A stretch of DNA of 64,000 bases from Ophioceras dolichostomum (taxonomy: Eukaryota > Ascomycota > Sordariomycetes > Magnaporthales > Ophioceraceae). The translations under genes and the position numbers were made by a program. Where the stretch lies: positions 124,001 through 188,000 of the forward strand of contig PYST01000009.1 in NCBI GenBank assembly GCA_003049485.1. Reading direction: 5' to 3'. Positions 42,064 to 54,987 of this stretch are shown piece after piece. Every line of letters starts with the position of its first letter. Position 1 is the stretch's first letter. Under the pieces are notes generated by a model, which was not told the origin of the DNA, made no database searches, and saw nothing but the letters and a program-made list of their open reading frames with translations.

Positions 42064-42716
42064 CTAGAACTTGCCACTCACTCTTATCTTAATGGTTGGC
42101 CAGTCCTTCCCCATTGGTCGCTTGCTTTTTGTCCGAAGTCACCCCTTGTCTGCGTCCTCGATTCTGCCCTGCAATGAGCCACCGACCTGTGTAGGGGATG
42201 TGGATAGACCGCACCACAGAGCTTCCAGCTCTCGGCCTTTACCCGTCGCCGTATCTCCATGGTTGCTTCTGTTCCATTCTCTGCCGTGCCAGCACGGCAT
42301 GTGGCTTAGCTAATCCCCTCCGCGGTTCGCTAAGCACCCTCTGGCCACGGTCGGTCTCCGAGCGTCTGCCATCATCCGATTTAATCAGAAACAACCTGAG
42401 AGAATTGATAATCATGGGTTGTGTGATCACAGCCGGCTTTGCGGGGGATCGTCGCACTTCGGGCTATCATCTCTGGTAACATGAAGACTGAGGCAATGAT
42501 AAGTCCGGGCTGGCCCGGAGATATCTGGAGATACGTCTTTCTATAAAGATAGGGGTCGCCGACTGGCTCAGTCCTGGGGAAGACGTGGCTGGGCATCTAA
42601 TGTACTGTTCTCCCAGCCTTCCTTGACAGATAGTAGCTGCTGTATCTGATTCCCTTTACCTCTCAGAGTGGACTCCAAACCAACACTGCCGTCATCTCCC
42701 CATCCGCATCTCAGCC
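42064..42716. other. Intergenic region between PWP1 and SDR gene
   Basis: 653 bases holding the PWP1 3' UTR and the SDR promoter. No gene-like frame was seen. A TATAAAG element lies at 42543, about 170 bases before the SDR start. Confidence 0.5.
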
Positions 42717-43910
42717 ATGGCCTCCTTCACGCAAAAGTACCACCACACAAGCTACCCCTCGATCAACCCCCGTAGTCCAGCCAACAGTCAGGCCGGCCGC
42801 ACCGTCCTCGTCACCGGGGGATCCGAGGGAATCGGCTTCGCCATTGCGCAGTCCTTTGTCTCGGCAGGCGCCGCCCGCGTGATCCTTCTCGGGCGGAGGA
42901 AGGCCGTCGTCGAGGCCGCCGCTCAGTCGCTCCAGGACGCCTCTTCCGCATCCCCAGCCGCAAACAGAGCGACGGAAGTCGAGGGCCACGCCTGCGACAT
43001 ATCCTCCGAGGCCGACGTAGCCGCCTTGTGGGAAGGTCTGGCGGCTCGGCGAGTACACGTCGATGTCTTGGTGCTCAATGCGGCGTACCTCGGCCACTCT
43101 GACCTTGGTCCGGGCAACATGCCGACCATCAGAAAGTCGTTCGAGATCGGAGTGCTGGCTAATATGAGCCTCGCTCACGCGTTCATGTCGCAACCGAGTG
43201 CGGGAGACAGCACTCACACTGAAGGCGTTCGTCCCCAAGACCGTGGTGCGTGCTAGCTTGCTCGTTTGCTCACTAAAAAGGGCGCGAAATAGGAGAAACA
43301 AGCTCGCGCATTGATCAACATATCATCTTTCTCAGCCCATGCGGGACCGATCCCCCGCCAGGGGGCGTACGGCGCGAGCAAGGCTGCGCTCGCGAAGCTG
43401 TTCCAACACTTAGCCGAGGAGACCCCGGCAGAGAAGATACAGATTATGTCGTTCCATCCTGGTGCCATCCTCACTCCAGGGGCAAGGGCTGCTGGCGGAT
43501 TCGACGAGAATTCTCTTCCGTGGGATGACGGTGCGTATCCGATCCACAACACATTCGGCCCTCCCTCCATTCGCCCTTATGCCCCTCCTAGCACCTGTTC
43601 TTTATATCCAACATGGGGGAAGGTGCTAGAATAGGGAGTTGCAGCTTGGCTCGACTAACACCATGTGTCATGACGCCATCCTGTCGATCCAGCACAACTA
43701 CCTGGCGACTTTGCCGTGTGGGCATCAACACCCGCGGCACGCTTCTTGCATGGCTGCCACGTTTGGGCCAACTGGGACGTGGATGAGTTGATGGCTCGCC
43801 GGGAGGAGATCACGACACAGTCGGGAATGCTGAAGGTCGCCGTACATGGAGTAGAATATGTAGACCCGGCCACTATATTCCAGAAAATCAGCGCTAAGGC
43901 GTCTTGCTGA
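42717..43910 (+). CDS. Short-chain dehydrogenase/reductase (three exons)
   Basis: Exons 42717-43245, 43303-43530 and 43693-43910 give 324 residues; introns are 57 and 162 nt with GTGCGT donors. Motifs of a classical SDR: TGGSEGIG (33-40, dinucleotide binding), VLNAAYLG (~120), catalytic Ser in INISSFS (~184), Y199 and K203 in YGASK. Joined exon 3 starts QLPGDFAVW and holds the C-terminal substrate-cap region (FLHGCHVWANWDVDEL). An Arg/Gly-based loop after the first beta-strand (LLGRRK) suggests NADP(H). The substrate cannot be told; similar proteins serve secondary metabolism or carbonyl detoxification. The first intron's donor and acceptor are the only pair keeping frame with the ALINISS strand, but the segment before it (STHTEGVRPQDR) is unusual. 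Confidence 0.82.
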
Positions 43911-44063
43911 GGTGGTAGGCTCGCAGGGTGTGCTGGCTCCGCGGGTAGATATCGAAGGAAAGGTCATGGCTAGCCGCTGAGTGAAGAACCACCAAGTCGG
44001 GTCTGCCTGCGGCGTTGGCCGGCTTCCTCCAGAGCGTTAAAGACGTCATGCTAGTCTAATTCT

Positions 44064-46385
44064 TCAAACAAAGGGGTTTCTACAGCAAGGCTTTTCGCTA
44101 GAAAACTCGGGGTCCAATCCATCCAGATGGGGTATTCTTGAGCCGGGCCTGAACAGCCCCGATCCCAATATGCTGCTTCTTGGCACGGCAGAGAACGAAG
44201 CGCTGGGGGTGGCGCCCGCCACGAAGGGCAAATTGCCCCGCCCTGGCTCTTCCACTGTACTCGGCTCGCCCCGCAAGTTGGCAGCACGCCCCCAGCGTCT
44301 ACCACCCAGACCGATATCACCGGAGTTGCTTTCTGCTAGAGAGCTTGGGCGCCGTCTGTGATCACTCGCGGGACCGGCATCATGGATGGAAGACGAGAAT
44401 CTGGAGCTGCGAGGAGGATCTGGTGAAGGTCGTTTAAGCTCTGGTCTGGCCTCATGAGTGGGTGGAGAGTATCTTGATCTGCGAGTAGGGCTTGGCGAAG
44501 AGCGTCCGAGGACTTCGGCCTCGAGGTTTCGTATGATCTCTGCCATAGATTTGCCTTGTTCCTGCTTCGATGGCGGTGGGTGCACTGGAAACGGTGGCGG
44601 GGACGGGAACGATGGCCGCACAGGAACCGCCGGCGGCGGCGGCGGCGGGAACAGTGGTCGTACAGGAACCGGAGGAGGCGGCCGCGGCATATGAGCGAAA
44701 AATGAAGGGCGAGGCGGAAGCGGAAGCTCCTGTTCGATATGTGGTAGAGGAACGAAATTTTCGGCGGCGTCGTCTCGTCGTTCCACAAGTACTGACTTGG
44801 GCGACTTCGGCTGGACTAGTGGTGATTCGATTGGCGGTGGGGCCTCCCGATCCCGGCTCTTGTCGACGGCCTCCGACAGCCGGACTGAATCAACGAAAGG
44901 GTCTTCAACGGGCTGTTTGCGAGGCAGTAGTGGTGGAGGTGATCCGTTCGTGCCACAAGCAGCATCTCGATATTGAGGGTGGTTTGGGGCGGCAGGATGA
45001 GATGGAGGGCCAGCGAAGCTAAACACCCCTGTGTTTGCCAGGACTTGTTCGGTGGTCTCTGGCGAACTGCGAACTAGGGTTGGTGAGCTCCTGAATGGCG
45101 GTAGCTGGACGAAGCGGTGCTCTGCATCCCTCCGCAGAGGCGGCGACCGATAAGGCGAGTCTCTTCCTAGAGCTATATATCGAGAAGTTAAGGACTCTAG
45201 AGAAATTCTAGGTCGTTCACTAAGCTCTTGGTAACGGACCCGCTCCGTTCCGACCGGACTACCCGGAAAGCGGCCGGAGCCTGCAGCGGCCGGAAGGCGC
45301 TGTCTTGGTCTATTTGGCATAGCAGAGCTGAAAAATGCCGACATCTCCTCATTATAGCGCTGCTCTCGTCGCTTCTCTCGATCTCGCCGCGCAGCCTGCG
45401 GCTTTTCGTCCCGAGGCTCTGGTGGTCGTTTGAAGAACCCCATGCTTGTGAAGTCAAGGTCCCGGACTGGACGATCTGCCAGTCAGAGTCAGCGCATGCC
45501 AGCACGGAAACTTCCCGCTATTCAGACAGTTAGAGTAGGCTTACCAGGACGGATGTTTGATGATGACCTGGAATTGGCGAAAAGGCCAGGTTGCGGGTAT
45601 CGCTGCTCCTGTATCAGAGTCTGTGAGCATATGCACCGCCGAGGGCTGTGAAGGGAGATTACTTACCCGCACAGGCTCGGCGACGACATCATCTAGCCGG
45701 GAGTCGTCGGCGACGCCGCGTAAGCTCTCCTGCCGTGTCGCGTGCTTCGACGAGTACTTCCTTGTCCCGGTTTCCGACCCGAGTTCTCTGTGATTGTTTC
45801 GCGAAGAATGATGTCTCATCGGCTCGTAGCGGTCCTCCCGGGTCTTGCGCCTCGGCCTCTTCTCGAAACAAGAGTGCCTCTTCGTTTGGCCGTCTAGGAG
45901 GTCGAGGGCGGCATCGGGTTCACTGGGAGGCTTCCTTGGCCGACAGCGCGTCTCCTCCCTCCCATGGGCTCCTGGTGTCCCTGCCTCTCCTTCGTCATAG
46001 TGACGCCGCTTCCTTGGATTCTGTCCTGCACGCCATCTCGATCTCGTATTAGCATCGATACGACTAAGGGCCGCACTGTTCTCAAACTGGTATCCCCATC
46101 TGGCGCCAGCTTCTTCTGCGTATGCAGAAATTCGCGCAGTTGCGCCCGAGTTCTCGGCAATATCCAGATCGTCTCCAGTCTCAGAATTCTCTGCTCAACC
46201 GCCCGAGCGGTGGCAATGTGTGACCTCCTATTACCGTGCAGGTGGGAACGAGCCCGAATGCGAGCCGGAAAGTGCGCGCCTCGAAGGGGACAGAACTCAC
46301 TTTCTTTCAGCCAGTCATTGACTTTGTGGATGGGGTTGGGGCTTTCTCGAAAATGGGACATGACGGGCGACCCGATCCCAGTCAC
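44064..46385 (-). CDS. Proline-rich protein of unknown function (four exons)
   Basis: Exons 46385-46088, 46025-45667, 45620-45545 and 45475-44064 on the minus strand give 714 residues. Introns are 62, 46 and 69 nt; the first has a weak donor (GTTTGA) but a GCTAAT branch-like site, the other two have GTAAG donors. The N-terminal exon carries PNPIHKVNDWLKESEF and a helical stretch (AVEQRILRLETIWIL, RAQLREFLHTQKKL). The middle is basic and Arg-rich (KRRHYDEGEAG, FEKRPRRKTREDRYEP). Exon 4 is Pro/Arg/Ser-rich with runs of 4-7 prolines near residues 500-540. No domain is recognised. SH3/WW-type binding by the proline runs is a guess. An MSHF alternative start lies eight codons downstream of the first ATG. 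Confidence 0.7.
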
Positions 46386-49300
46386 AAACCACCCTTTGCC
46401 GCAAATGTGTGGGTGCCGATTGTGCTCTAGATGGAAACGTCGTCCCGAGAAGCAACTAGCAGGGAGGCCTTGTCATCGCTCCCGCCGTCCGGGAGGAAAA
46501 CTTGCAAGAATAGCCGGGTAGAGAAGCGGTATAGAAGCAATAGAGCAGGGAACGGCGCATTAAACTATCCGTCTCCTTGGGTCAAGCTGCATTGTTATCG
46601 ACAGCAGCCAGTGAACGTCCGGAACTCGGCACGTTTTGGGGCCTGGATATGGCTTCCTTCAAAGAGAGCCTGCTGGGATGAGGTGACGCCCGACTAGCGT
46701 ACAGGATCAGCCAAGCAAATGACCTCCGCACCTGGCGAGGTCGTGAGACATAGGTGGGCATGTGCGAGCAATTGACGATGGACTCTTGCCCCTCCAGGAT
46801 CGCAACTGCCTCATCCAGAGCCGGCGAGGGGTTCTTGCCATCCATACGCATGTGAAGGGTGGCAGGTGGGGTTAGAGAGCTGTGGTCCCCTCCTTGCTCG
46901 TCTGCACCTTCCCGGATATGATCAGGACGCCTTGGCCATTGTCATGGCGGCACATCTTCTACCTCGCTGAGGTAGGGTGCCTGTCCTCTATTGCTTGGCG
47001 AACGGCGGGAAGCATCAAAGCGTAGGTAAATCAAATCCATCACCGCTCACTTTGCGATGAACCTGCCCGGGCGGTTGCAGTAGATGCTCCCTGCATGAAG
47101 GTGGGAACGTTGGCTTCGAGAAGATCTGGGTTTCGAAGAGTCAGTGAAGCCGCACAAAGCATTTTGGCGAGTTGACCGGCTGCAGGATGCCTTTACCACC
47201 GCAAACGCCCCCAGTAGAAGGTGATACTACCTAACCCTATCTGGTAGGTGGTAGGTGTAAGGCATTAAATACTCGCCTTCAGCAAGAATCGTATCAACGA
47301 GGACGTGCGTGCGCGAGTGTCTCCGGTCGTCCTCCCCGCTGTACCACGTTGCTTGTTCGACTGGGGTCCACCGTTCCACGCCCCCGTTGACGGCAAGAAC
47401 TACCGAGCCGAGCGAGACAGATCGTCCGCCGCAAGATGGCTAGCCCGCGCTGCCCAAGGCAAGGCAGCTGCACAACAAGGGGTCGAGGTCGTAGCGATCT
47501 GCTTGTCCCACTGGAACCATTGCTAGGTCTAGGGTCGCAGACCGGGACGGGGCCGATAGCGGCGGGGCCCTTGAGCCAGTCCAAACGACCCCAGGGCGAC
47601 CCCGCCGAGCAGCATGTGGATAGGGGGTTTGACCGTGTTGTGCGCACTTGTGACAAGCTTCCATGCCAACAGCCCCGAGGAGCGGAGAGGACAGCTCCAG
47701 GGAGGGGGATGAGAAGAGGGTCGTGGTCGTCAGGACTCAGGAGAGGTGGTCAAGCGGGGTCTTCACGGGTGGGTTGATGCTTGCTGCAACCACGGTCACG
47801 ACCAGTCGAAACTCCAAGGATATATCTCGGCGGGCATTTGGGTACATGCAAGGTACATGTACGCCTGCCAACGGCCGGCACCCTGCGTATTAAGGGTTTT
47901 CCATGGTTGGTGGATGGTTGGTAGAGTGCCTATAAGACCGATGTACGGCAGCTGATGTTTCGTCGTTGCGGGTAGGTGATGGACGTGCGGCACATGCAGA
48001 TGCGAGGCACTCCTCCGGCGGCCAGCATGGCCCTCCCAGCTAGAATGGCGGGGGGTTTTCTCTTCAGCCTTTATCATGAAGCTCCTGAATGGTGTCCTGG
48101 TTGATTGTGCTCCTGTGTTCTATGGAATTTTCGAGATATGTTCAGAAGTTCTCATAAACCCAAGATAGAGCAGAAAAGGGGCCGCCTTGGCAGCGCTATC
48201 CACAGCCAGGTAAAGTCGTTCCCACTCTCCTCGTAGCAACTACCAGCCAAGTGCTGTCGAGCCCTCTCTTGAGCCCACTATTATTAGAAAAACCCCTCAT
48301 CAGAGCCGCAGAGACACACTTAGAACCTTGAACCCTGGTCCATGCAAGTCAGTGGAAGTAGGGGTGCCAAGACTTAACCCCCAAGTCCCTTCCATCTCCT
48401 TTCGATTTGTTTAAGTCTGGTGAACATCATCGCAACATCACCGCCCCCGTTCGAGGGCAAAGGCTGCGTACGCTCTGTTCTGGCTGGGCCGATTTCCTGT
48501 TTCTCTCTTTTTTTCCCCTCTTCTCTTTCGAGACTTGAAACGTCGGACCACTTCTTACCTCGGCTCTGGGGTTGCGCAAACAAGCAGGCAGGCGGTACAG
48601 TCATCAAGCCAAGCGAGCGAAAAGATTGAAAAAAAGTAGGATAAAAATTGTCGACGCGTGGCGGCAGGCAACTCGTCAGCTTGTTCGGTCAGTCAGGCAA
48701 TCTTAGGTTTCTTTGCCTCGACGCATGGCGGAACCGCTTGTCGATCATAAAGCAAAAGCACGCAGCCTCGCCGCACCGGCAGTCGGAGCGGCACTGAATG
48801 CAGAGGGAGGGAGGGCCTTGGGACGTTCCGCACTCTTCTCATGGCCGGTTCGGTCGGTCCCGACCAGTCAATGTCGTCGTCAGCAGTCTTGCATTGTTCG
48901 GCTCCTTTCTTTCTTCCCCCTTTGCCAAGAATGTCCATAGGCGATATGATAAATGATGACGAGGCAAGGACCCGGAACGCGGATATTTTATCGATCGAGC
49001 GGGAGGGCATTGGGATTGATGGACGGTGTGAACAATGGAACGGAAAGCTCGTACGGGTACGTAGTCGCACACCTAGGTACGCTTGCGGTCCCCCATTCAT
49101 GCAACGAGGATCTTCCTGTCCACTCCCAGCTTCAGGACAAGCAACAAACAGCGCCACAATTCAAGGACATTCGCGGTTCTACCGACCTTGTTGCTGGCTG
49201 GCTGGCTCGCCACGCCAGTCGCAAGGGGGGTCAAGCCCCTCGAAGTCGAGAAATATGTATTTGTCACGTTTCGTTCATCACGCGTTTTAAACTTCTGAGC

Positions 49301-51935
49301 CAAAACGAACGCGAGATCCACTCCCTCCGTTGAGCTGGGCGGATGGATTCGATGCCACCGGGGAACAACCTCTATCAGAGCCGAGTGGTGAATTGGTAGG
49401 TGCTATTTACGAATAAGAGAGGACAACGTTTCGCGCCCAACTACCTCTGAAGCAGTTTGGGCGATCCGGTGTGTTTGTTATCTCCAATGTTGAGGAGATG
49501 AGGGCAGACGGACGGCAGGAGAAGGGCTGGCCCATGAAGAGGGTGTCGTGCCCGTGCTTCATCCTTGGTTGAGATTGATTGGGGGGGGGGAAACACCATG
49601 AGCCATAACGCGCCTAGTTCAGACAAAGTACAAGGAAGTCGAAGTTGGTCGGTACCCTAGGTTGCTAAGTAGGTCGGGAGGCATGTTTCCGCCATTAGCT
49701 GTCTAGCTCATCTGGCATGGGCGCAATGCGGTTAAATCCATGATTGTCAGCGAAGGTCCAGAGGCCTCTCCTGGCGCCCGCCAACAAGGCTATATGTGCG
49801 AACGGAACGTGTTGTGTATCGGATTCTGCGTTGGGAGGGCCAATCACAACTTGACTTGACATCCCTGTTTTCCACTGCAGGTCGCCCACACCTGGCCGAC
49901 TTGGTGTCCGCTTTGGATGTGAAGGGGGCGAGCCTGGATTGTCTCGTATAGGAATCTCGGAGATCTCTCGTCGTATTGGTGGTCGATTTGTTGGCCTTCA
50001 CATCGAAACGCTATGAGCACTCCATACCCTCCATCTCTCCATGCAGTGGTACAGAACACGGACAGAACATTTCTGATGGACAGAAATGGTCGCAATGTCC
50101 CCGCATCTGCGGCCCTGGTTGCCGCCCAAGAGCGTCCGTGTCCGGAGATGACGACGGTTGGGGGTTGAGAGGTGAGTTAGGGGAACAAGCTCCCATCCTT
50201 CAACCTTTACTCTGGTAACCCGAGTCCTCTTGTCTCGTAGCCCATCACATGACGGGGGTATTATGCGGGGGTATCGAGTCTCAGTCATTGAGGAAGGACG
50301 CTGTCGTCAGTAGTGTCTTTGTGGGACGCGAAGGTGATGAAGACGAAGGGCAGGAGCGAAATCGCTGGGTGAGATGTGGATGGAAGTTCGGTTGAAGATT
50401 TCCTGAAGTTGACGATGCAGTGCGGACCGATGGAAGCACGACTGCCGCATTCTGCATCTGTGCACGGATGCATACTACCACTTTGGAAATGCTCTCGGGC
50501 GGGAGCGCGGCTCTGCTTAAGCCACACCCGTTTTCTCAGCGGTTGGGGGACAGCACGACTGGGTCGGTATTACCAGACTGGACACGGTGGAACCCTGGCC
50601 TAACCCTGTGCTGCTGCTGCTAGCTTGAGCCCTGTCAGTTATAAAACTTCTAGAAACCTAGGCGGGGCTTGGCAAATCGACTCGGTGCCCCTCATTGCCC
50701 CTCAATAGGTGCGTCCAGTGTCGGTGGGAGCCACTGTTTGGTACCTGAGCTTCTGAGCTTCCAGTCGCTGACGAGTGGGCGATCCAGGACAGAGGCGGTT
50801 TGGATGGTCGTGAAGCTTGCCGTCCCCGCCTCAAAAGAGGGTGGATGCAATGATCAAAGTGAAACTATTGAGAATATCCCTACACAGATAAGTAAGGTAC
50901 CTTGAGTTTTGCCTCATTTCTGACGCGCCTGGACAGTAGCTGGACCCGACGGCATAACTTGGCTCTGAGCTTATACCACACGTGGGCGTGGTTCAACGTG
51001 GGGAGGCTCGGTAGAAACTGCCCTGGCGGCAAGACTGTGTTCAGTGTTTGACTGGAGAAAGGCCTCGAGAGCAGGCGCAGCAGGTTTCAGCTTGGGTGGA
51101 CTATGTAGTATTCGAGGGAATGAACGCGCATCTGCCAGTTTCGTAGCAAGCGGGGATGATGAGGGTGCTGTCCTCCTAGAAGATTTATGTGCCTTCCTTT
51201 TCTCCCACGTCGTCTGCCTGGCTGGCAGTTGAATGGAACCTTGGATGGAGGGGGAGAAGGTTGAGATCAATTTCCCTGGCCCTGTTCAAGCAGCGCCCGT
51301 GACCCAATCGTACTCGGCACACAGAGGCCCGACTGACAATAGCTGATAAATCGGTTGTAAATTTCGTCCGGCAACTCAAGCATCACCAACATAATCGCTC
51401 TAGCGTTTGGTCAGCACCTATTGATCAGTTACCTGTTACTAGCGGTCGTCTCGGGAGCCCTCGACGAGCTGTGCAATCAAATGTGTAGCTGGCTCGTCCC
51501 GCACCACTGCACCAAGGGGGTGGATTGCCCTGCAGGCCCCGCATTCCGCTGCCGTTACTTGTCTCTTGCGTCTTCGACAGGGTCAGGATAGCAACAAGCA
51601 CTGCAAGGAAGAGCACTAGGTTGCGTACAAAATCCTACCAGAGGCTGGGGCCCCAGCAGCAGGTGGTATTGATCCAGTGAAAGAAAGCCTTGCCGCTTGC
51701 AATGCTTGCATCCCCGTAAAACGGATCAGCAGCGCAGCATCGAGGCACCCAAGCAGTGCAAGCACCCTCGCACGCTTCAAGGTGCGACTTTGTAAGTGGT
51801 AGTACTGTAGGAAGTACGGTACCCAACTCACCACAAGCAGCGGGTTGGGGTTGGCTTGCAACTGTGACCCCTCAGTTTCAATCCTTCATTTCCCCCTCTC
51901 CTGGACCTGTGTGTCTGTACCAGACAGAATCCTGT

Positions 51936-51962
51936 CGAGACTCGAGACTCGAGACTCGAGAA
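51936..51962. repeat. Short tandem repeat of CTCGAGA
   Basis: Consecutive CTCGAGA units (about 3.5 copies). Part of the repeat-prone gene-poor region. Confidence 0.75.
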
Positions 51963-52563
51963 CCGTTTGCCTTTCCTGTTTCGGATCGGGCGATGAAAGA
52001 ATTTGAGAATTTGATGGCTTAATTCATCTCGGCAGGCCTCCAGCGGAGAACTGGGAGCTCCCGGCAAGCGTCGACCGCATAATTGGCTCGCATATCTGCC
52101 AATGCCGGTAAAAGCATCGTCCCTATGCCTTGGTCACATATTGCCCGCCCTCCCAATACCGGCGAGGCTCTCGGGAAGGCGGCGAGGAACCGAGGAGAAA
52201 AAAATCCAGGGATGGACGATGATACGATCGCAAACAATGGACAATGGGCAACGAAGAACAATGGGTGAGAAGCAAGAATGAGGGGATGGGAGGGGGACTT
52301 GCCAGGCCCTTGGAGCTTCGATGCGGATAGACGAACGGGCCTCCCGCGATATGGGGCAGGGACTGGGGTCCACCGTTGTCATTCTCTCAGTGTGCTATTC
52401 CCGCAGGCCCGGGGTGCAAGACAACCTAGCGAGCGAGGTGTGGCCGAACGAACGCTGGGCCGATGATGCCCTACCAGGATTTGCCTGGCGACTGCGACCT
52501 GACGCCGGCAGACAGTTCCAGATCCGGAAGAGAGCAAGGGTAAGTCGCCGCCAGTTTGTTTCT

Positions 52564-52598
52564 CCTCACGCCTCACGCCTCACGCCTCACGCCTCACG
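52564..52598. repeat. 7-bp tandem repeat, five copies
   Basis: Five exact head-to-tail copies of CTCACGC. Confidence 0.9.
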
Positions 52599-53037
52599 CC
52601 CACTGTTCTACAAACTGGTAGGTATTTTACTTGCGTGTGGCTATGTACCGCACATGTACCTGCCGACATACCTACCCCTACCTGCCTACTTTTGTTCGAG
52701 GTGCCAGCCGGGAGGAGACAGGAGACCAAACAAGATGGACGGATGGGGTCAGGGAGGGGGAGTCTGCAAGACCTTGTACGAAGAAAAGGCGCATGGAGTA
52801 CCAAGTCCAAGACCCCCGAACCGGTGAGAGAGCAAACGCAAGGCAGGACGCTAGAACGCTTCAGGAGACTCCCGCATGGCCTCCAGATCCGTGTTTTTCC
52901 CGTGGCCTGAGCTGGGGGATTTGCGCCGGCCGTCCCATAGAGCCGTGGGAGCTGAGAGGGAGGGTCAAACCTTCGTGCATCCATCCACCGTCCACAGGTC
53001 TACTACAGCACATACCCAGCGAGACAGGACTTATACA

Positions 53038-53109
53038 GCCGTCTGGACTGCCGTCTGGGCTGCCGTCTGGGCTGCCGTCTGGGCTGCCGTCTGGGTTGCC
53101 GCCTGGGTG
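53038..53109. repeat. 12-bp minisatellite, six copies
   Basis: Six units of GCCGTCTGGGCT, the first and the last two with one to three changes. Being a multiple of three, it keeps short frames open and creates false AVWA-type peptides. Confidence 0.92.
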
Positions 53110-54987
53110 TGAGATGTGTGGACTGCGAATGACGGCCCGCCCGGTCTGGCCTGGTCTGAGGGACTTCTGGGGAACGGGTGGGCTGCGTTTGTCCACGTCC
53201 GTTTGATGCTTGTCTGGGGGTCCAACCCTGCTGCCACAGTCATGCTGGTCGAAACATTGACTTGGCATCACCGACCCCGATTCGGAAAAGACCCAAATGC
53301 CTCGACTGTCTCCAGTACCTCGAGTGCCTCCAGTGCCTCCGGTGTCCCCAGTGACGTATCGAGACATGGCCCACCCACTCAGCACTCAGCACTCAACATC
53401 TGCCAGTGGTTTGCGACTGACGGACTGGGAGGGTGGAAGCAAGGGTGTGAGAGTGTGTGGATTCGAACGCTGCCGCGTCTTGCGTATCCTGCCTATATGA
53501 TACTTGTGTGTCTGTATGCCTGTATGCCTGCCTGCATGCCTGCATGCCTGTTTCCTGGGCTAGCTCCTAGGGTCGCCGGTTGGGACGAGATGGGTGGGTG
53601 AGTGGATGGATGGATGGATGTGTGGATGAATGGGAGGAGGGGAGATAATCATGTCCATCCATTCCCCTCGTTTCCATCCATCCCAGGGTGCGAAGTGCGC
53701 GCTAAGGAGTGCGATATCGCCCTGCCAGTATAGAATATATAAGATGAATGAATGCACCAATAATGGACTCCTCGTAACTGCCTCTTTCGCCTGCCACCTC
53801 CTCTCACCCGACCTCGAACTGGCTCCTCCCTTGTCCCAGTGTTTCCCTTGTTCCTTCCCCAGTGCAGCCCAGTCCCTCCCAACAAGTCCCAAAGATCTGT
53901 ATTGTTGTACACAACACATCCCTGGTGCTTGCAGGAACACAAAAAGGTGCAGAGTCGAGAACCCCTGGCCCTTACTTCCTCACATAACGACCAACCTAGC
54001 TCCGAGCCGACTGCATATTGCTCCTCCGCAGCCACACTCGGGACAGCCCACACACACCCGCACGCGAGGAGACACACTCACTACCCCCGGCCCTACATTC
54101 ACTGGCAGCTCACGTACTTACCGCGCATCACCCTTCCCCCGCCCGACTCTTCCACTTCGGGACACGGCGCCGCCCTCCCACCACATACAGACTCCGACTA
54201 GCAACAGGGGCAATATTCTATCCTCCAGCCAGACAACCAACCAACCAGCGAGCCGGCACCAACCTAGGCACCTGTTGCATAGAACTACCTCTCGAGCCCT
54301 CAACCCTCCCATCTTTGCGACTCACATCTCCCTCCTCATCATCTCCCGACCGAGTTTGCTCTCCCTTGCTGTCCTGTCCGCGCCTGCCAGAGATCGGAAC
54401 CATCATCAACTTGGACTCGCCTTCCGTTGTCCATTCTCATCGCCGAAAATACGTGTTAGTTGCGTTCCTTCTCTCTCAACCTGACAGCCTGACAACCTAA
54501 ACTCCCCTCTGGAAGAAGCCGGGCCCCCACATTTCTCGGCCTTCCTTCTCCGCTCTCCCATCTCGGGACTTTTGGCCCTCGAGGGCTGGCAGACCCAGCT
54601 TTTGCGCACCGTTGCCACTAGCTGGCGCGCCGAGCCTGACCATTTCAGTCGCTACCACCATCACCACCACCGTCTTTACCATCTCCCGAGCCGCTCGCCT
54701 AGGCTCATTCACCCCTGGCATCTCTTCTGGAGAGCAGTGACAGCGTGACAGCGTGATAGCGTCACCTTTTTTTTCGCCCCATTCCATCTTCCTATCCTTC
54801 GTATCTTCCTATCGTCCCATCTTTCGTCCCGCCCGAGTCCCGATCCAACAAGACCAGCGAGAGGATTTTGCTCCTGGAAAGCATCAAGACTTCGACAAGA
54901 CCCAGCCGAGCAGAGCATTAAGACAGATTTTATCGATCCAGACTAGACAACAAACATCAGTTTTCCAACAACAGAACTATCGTCACC

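Larger units (their letters stand above)
46386..54987. other. Gene-poor region of 8.6 kb
   Basis: No convincing gene. The longest frames (52321-52827, 53630-54484 and shorter) are low complexity or lack codon bias. The region contains several minisatellites (listed separately) and, from ~53,750 on, a pyrimidine-rich stretch that is probably promoter plus long 5' leader of the RRM gene. The first kilobase should contain the promoter of the 714-aa gene. Confidence 0.5.

Noticed and set aside
52631..53206. 191-codon frame with LPSG-type repeats
   Set aside because: The repeats are the 12-bp minisatellite read in frame, and the rest has no coding character.
53455..53510. GATTCGAAC resembling a tRNA T-loop
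   Set aside because: The flanking bases do not pair into a T stem, and no acceptor or D arm fits on either strand.
53630..54484. 284-codon open frame upstream of the RRM gene
   Set aside because: Low-complexity Pro/Ser/Thr-rich translation of a pyrimidine-rich leader, with no domain or codon bias.
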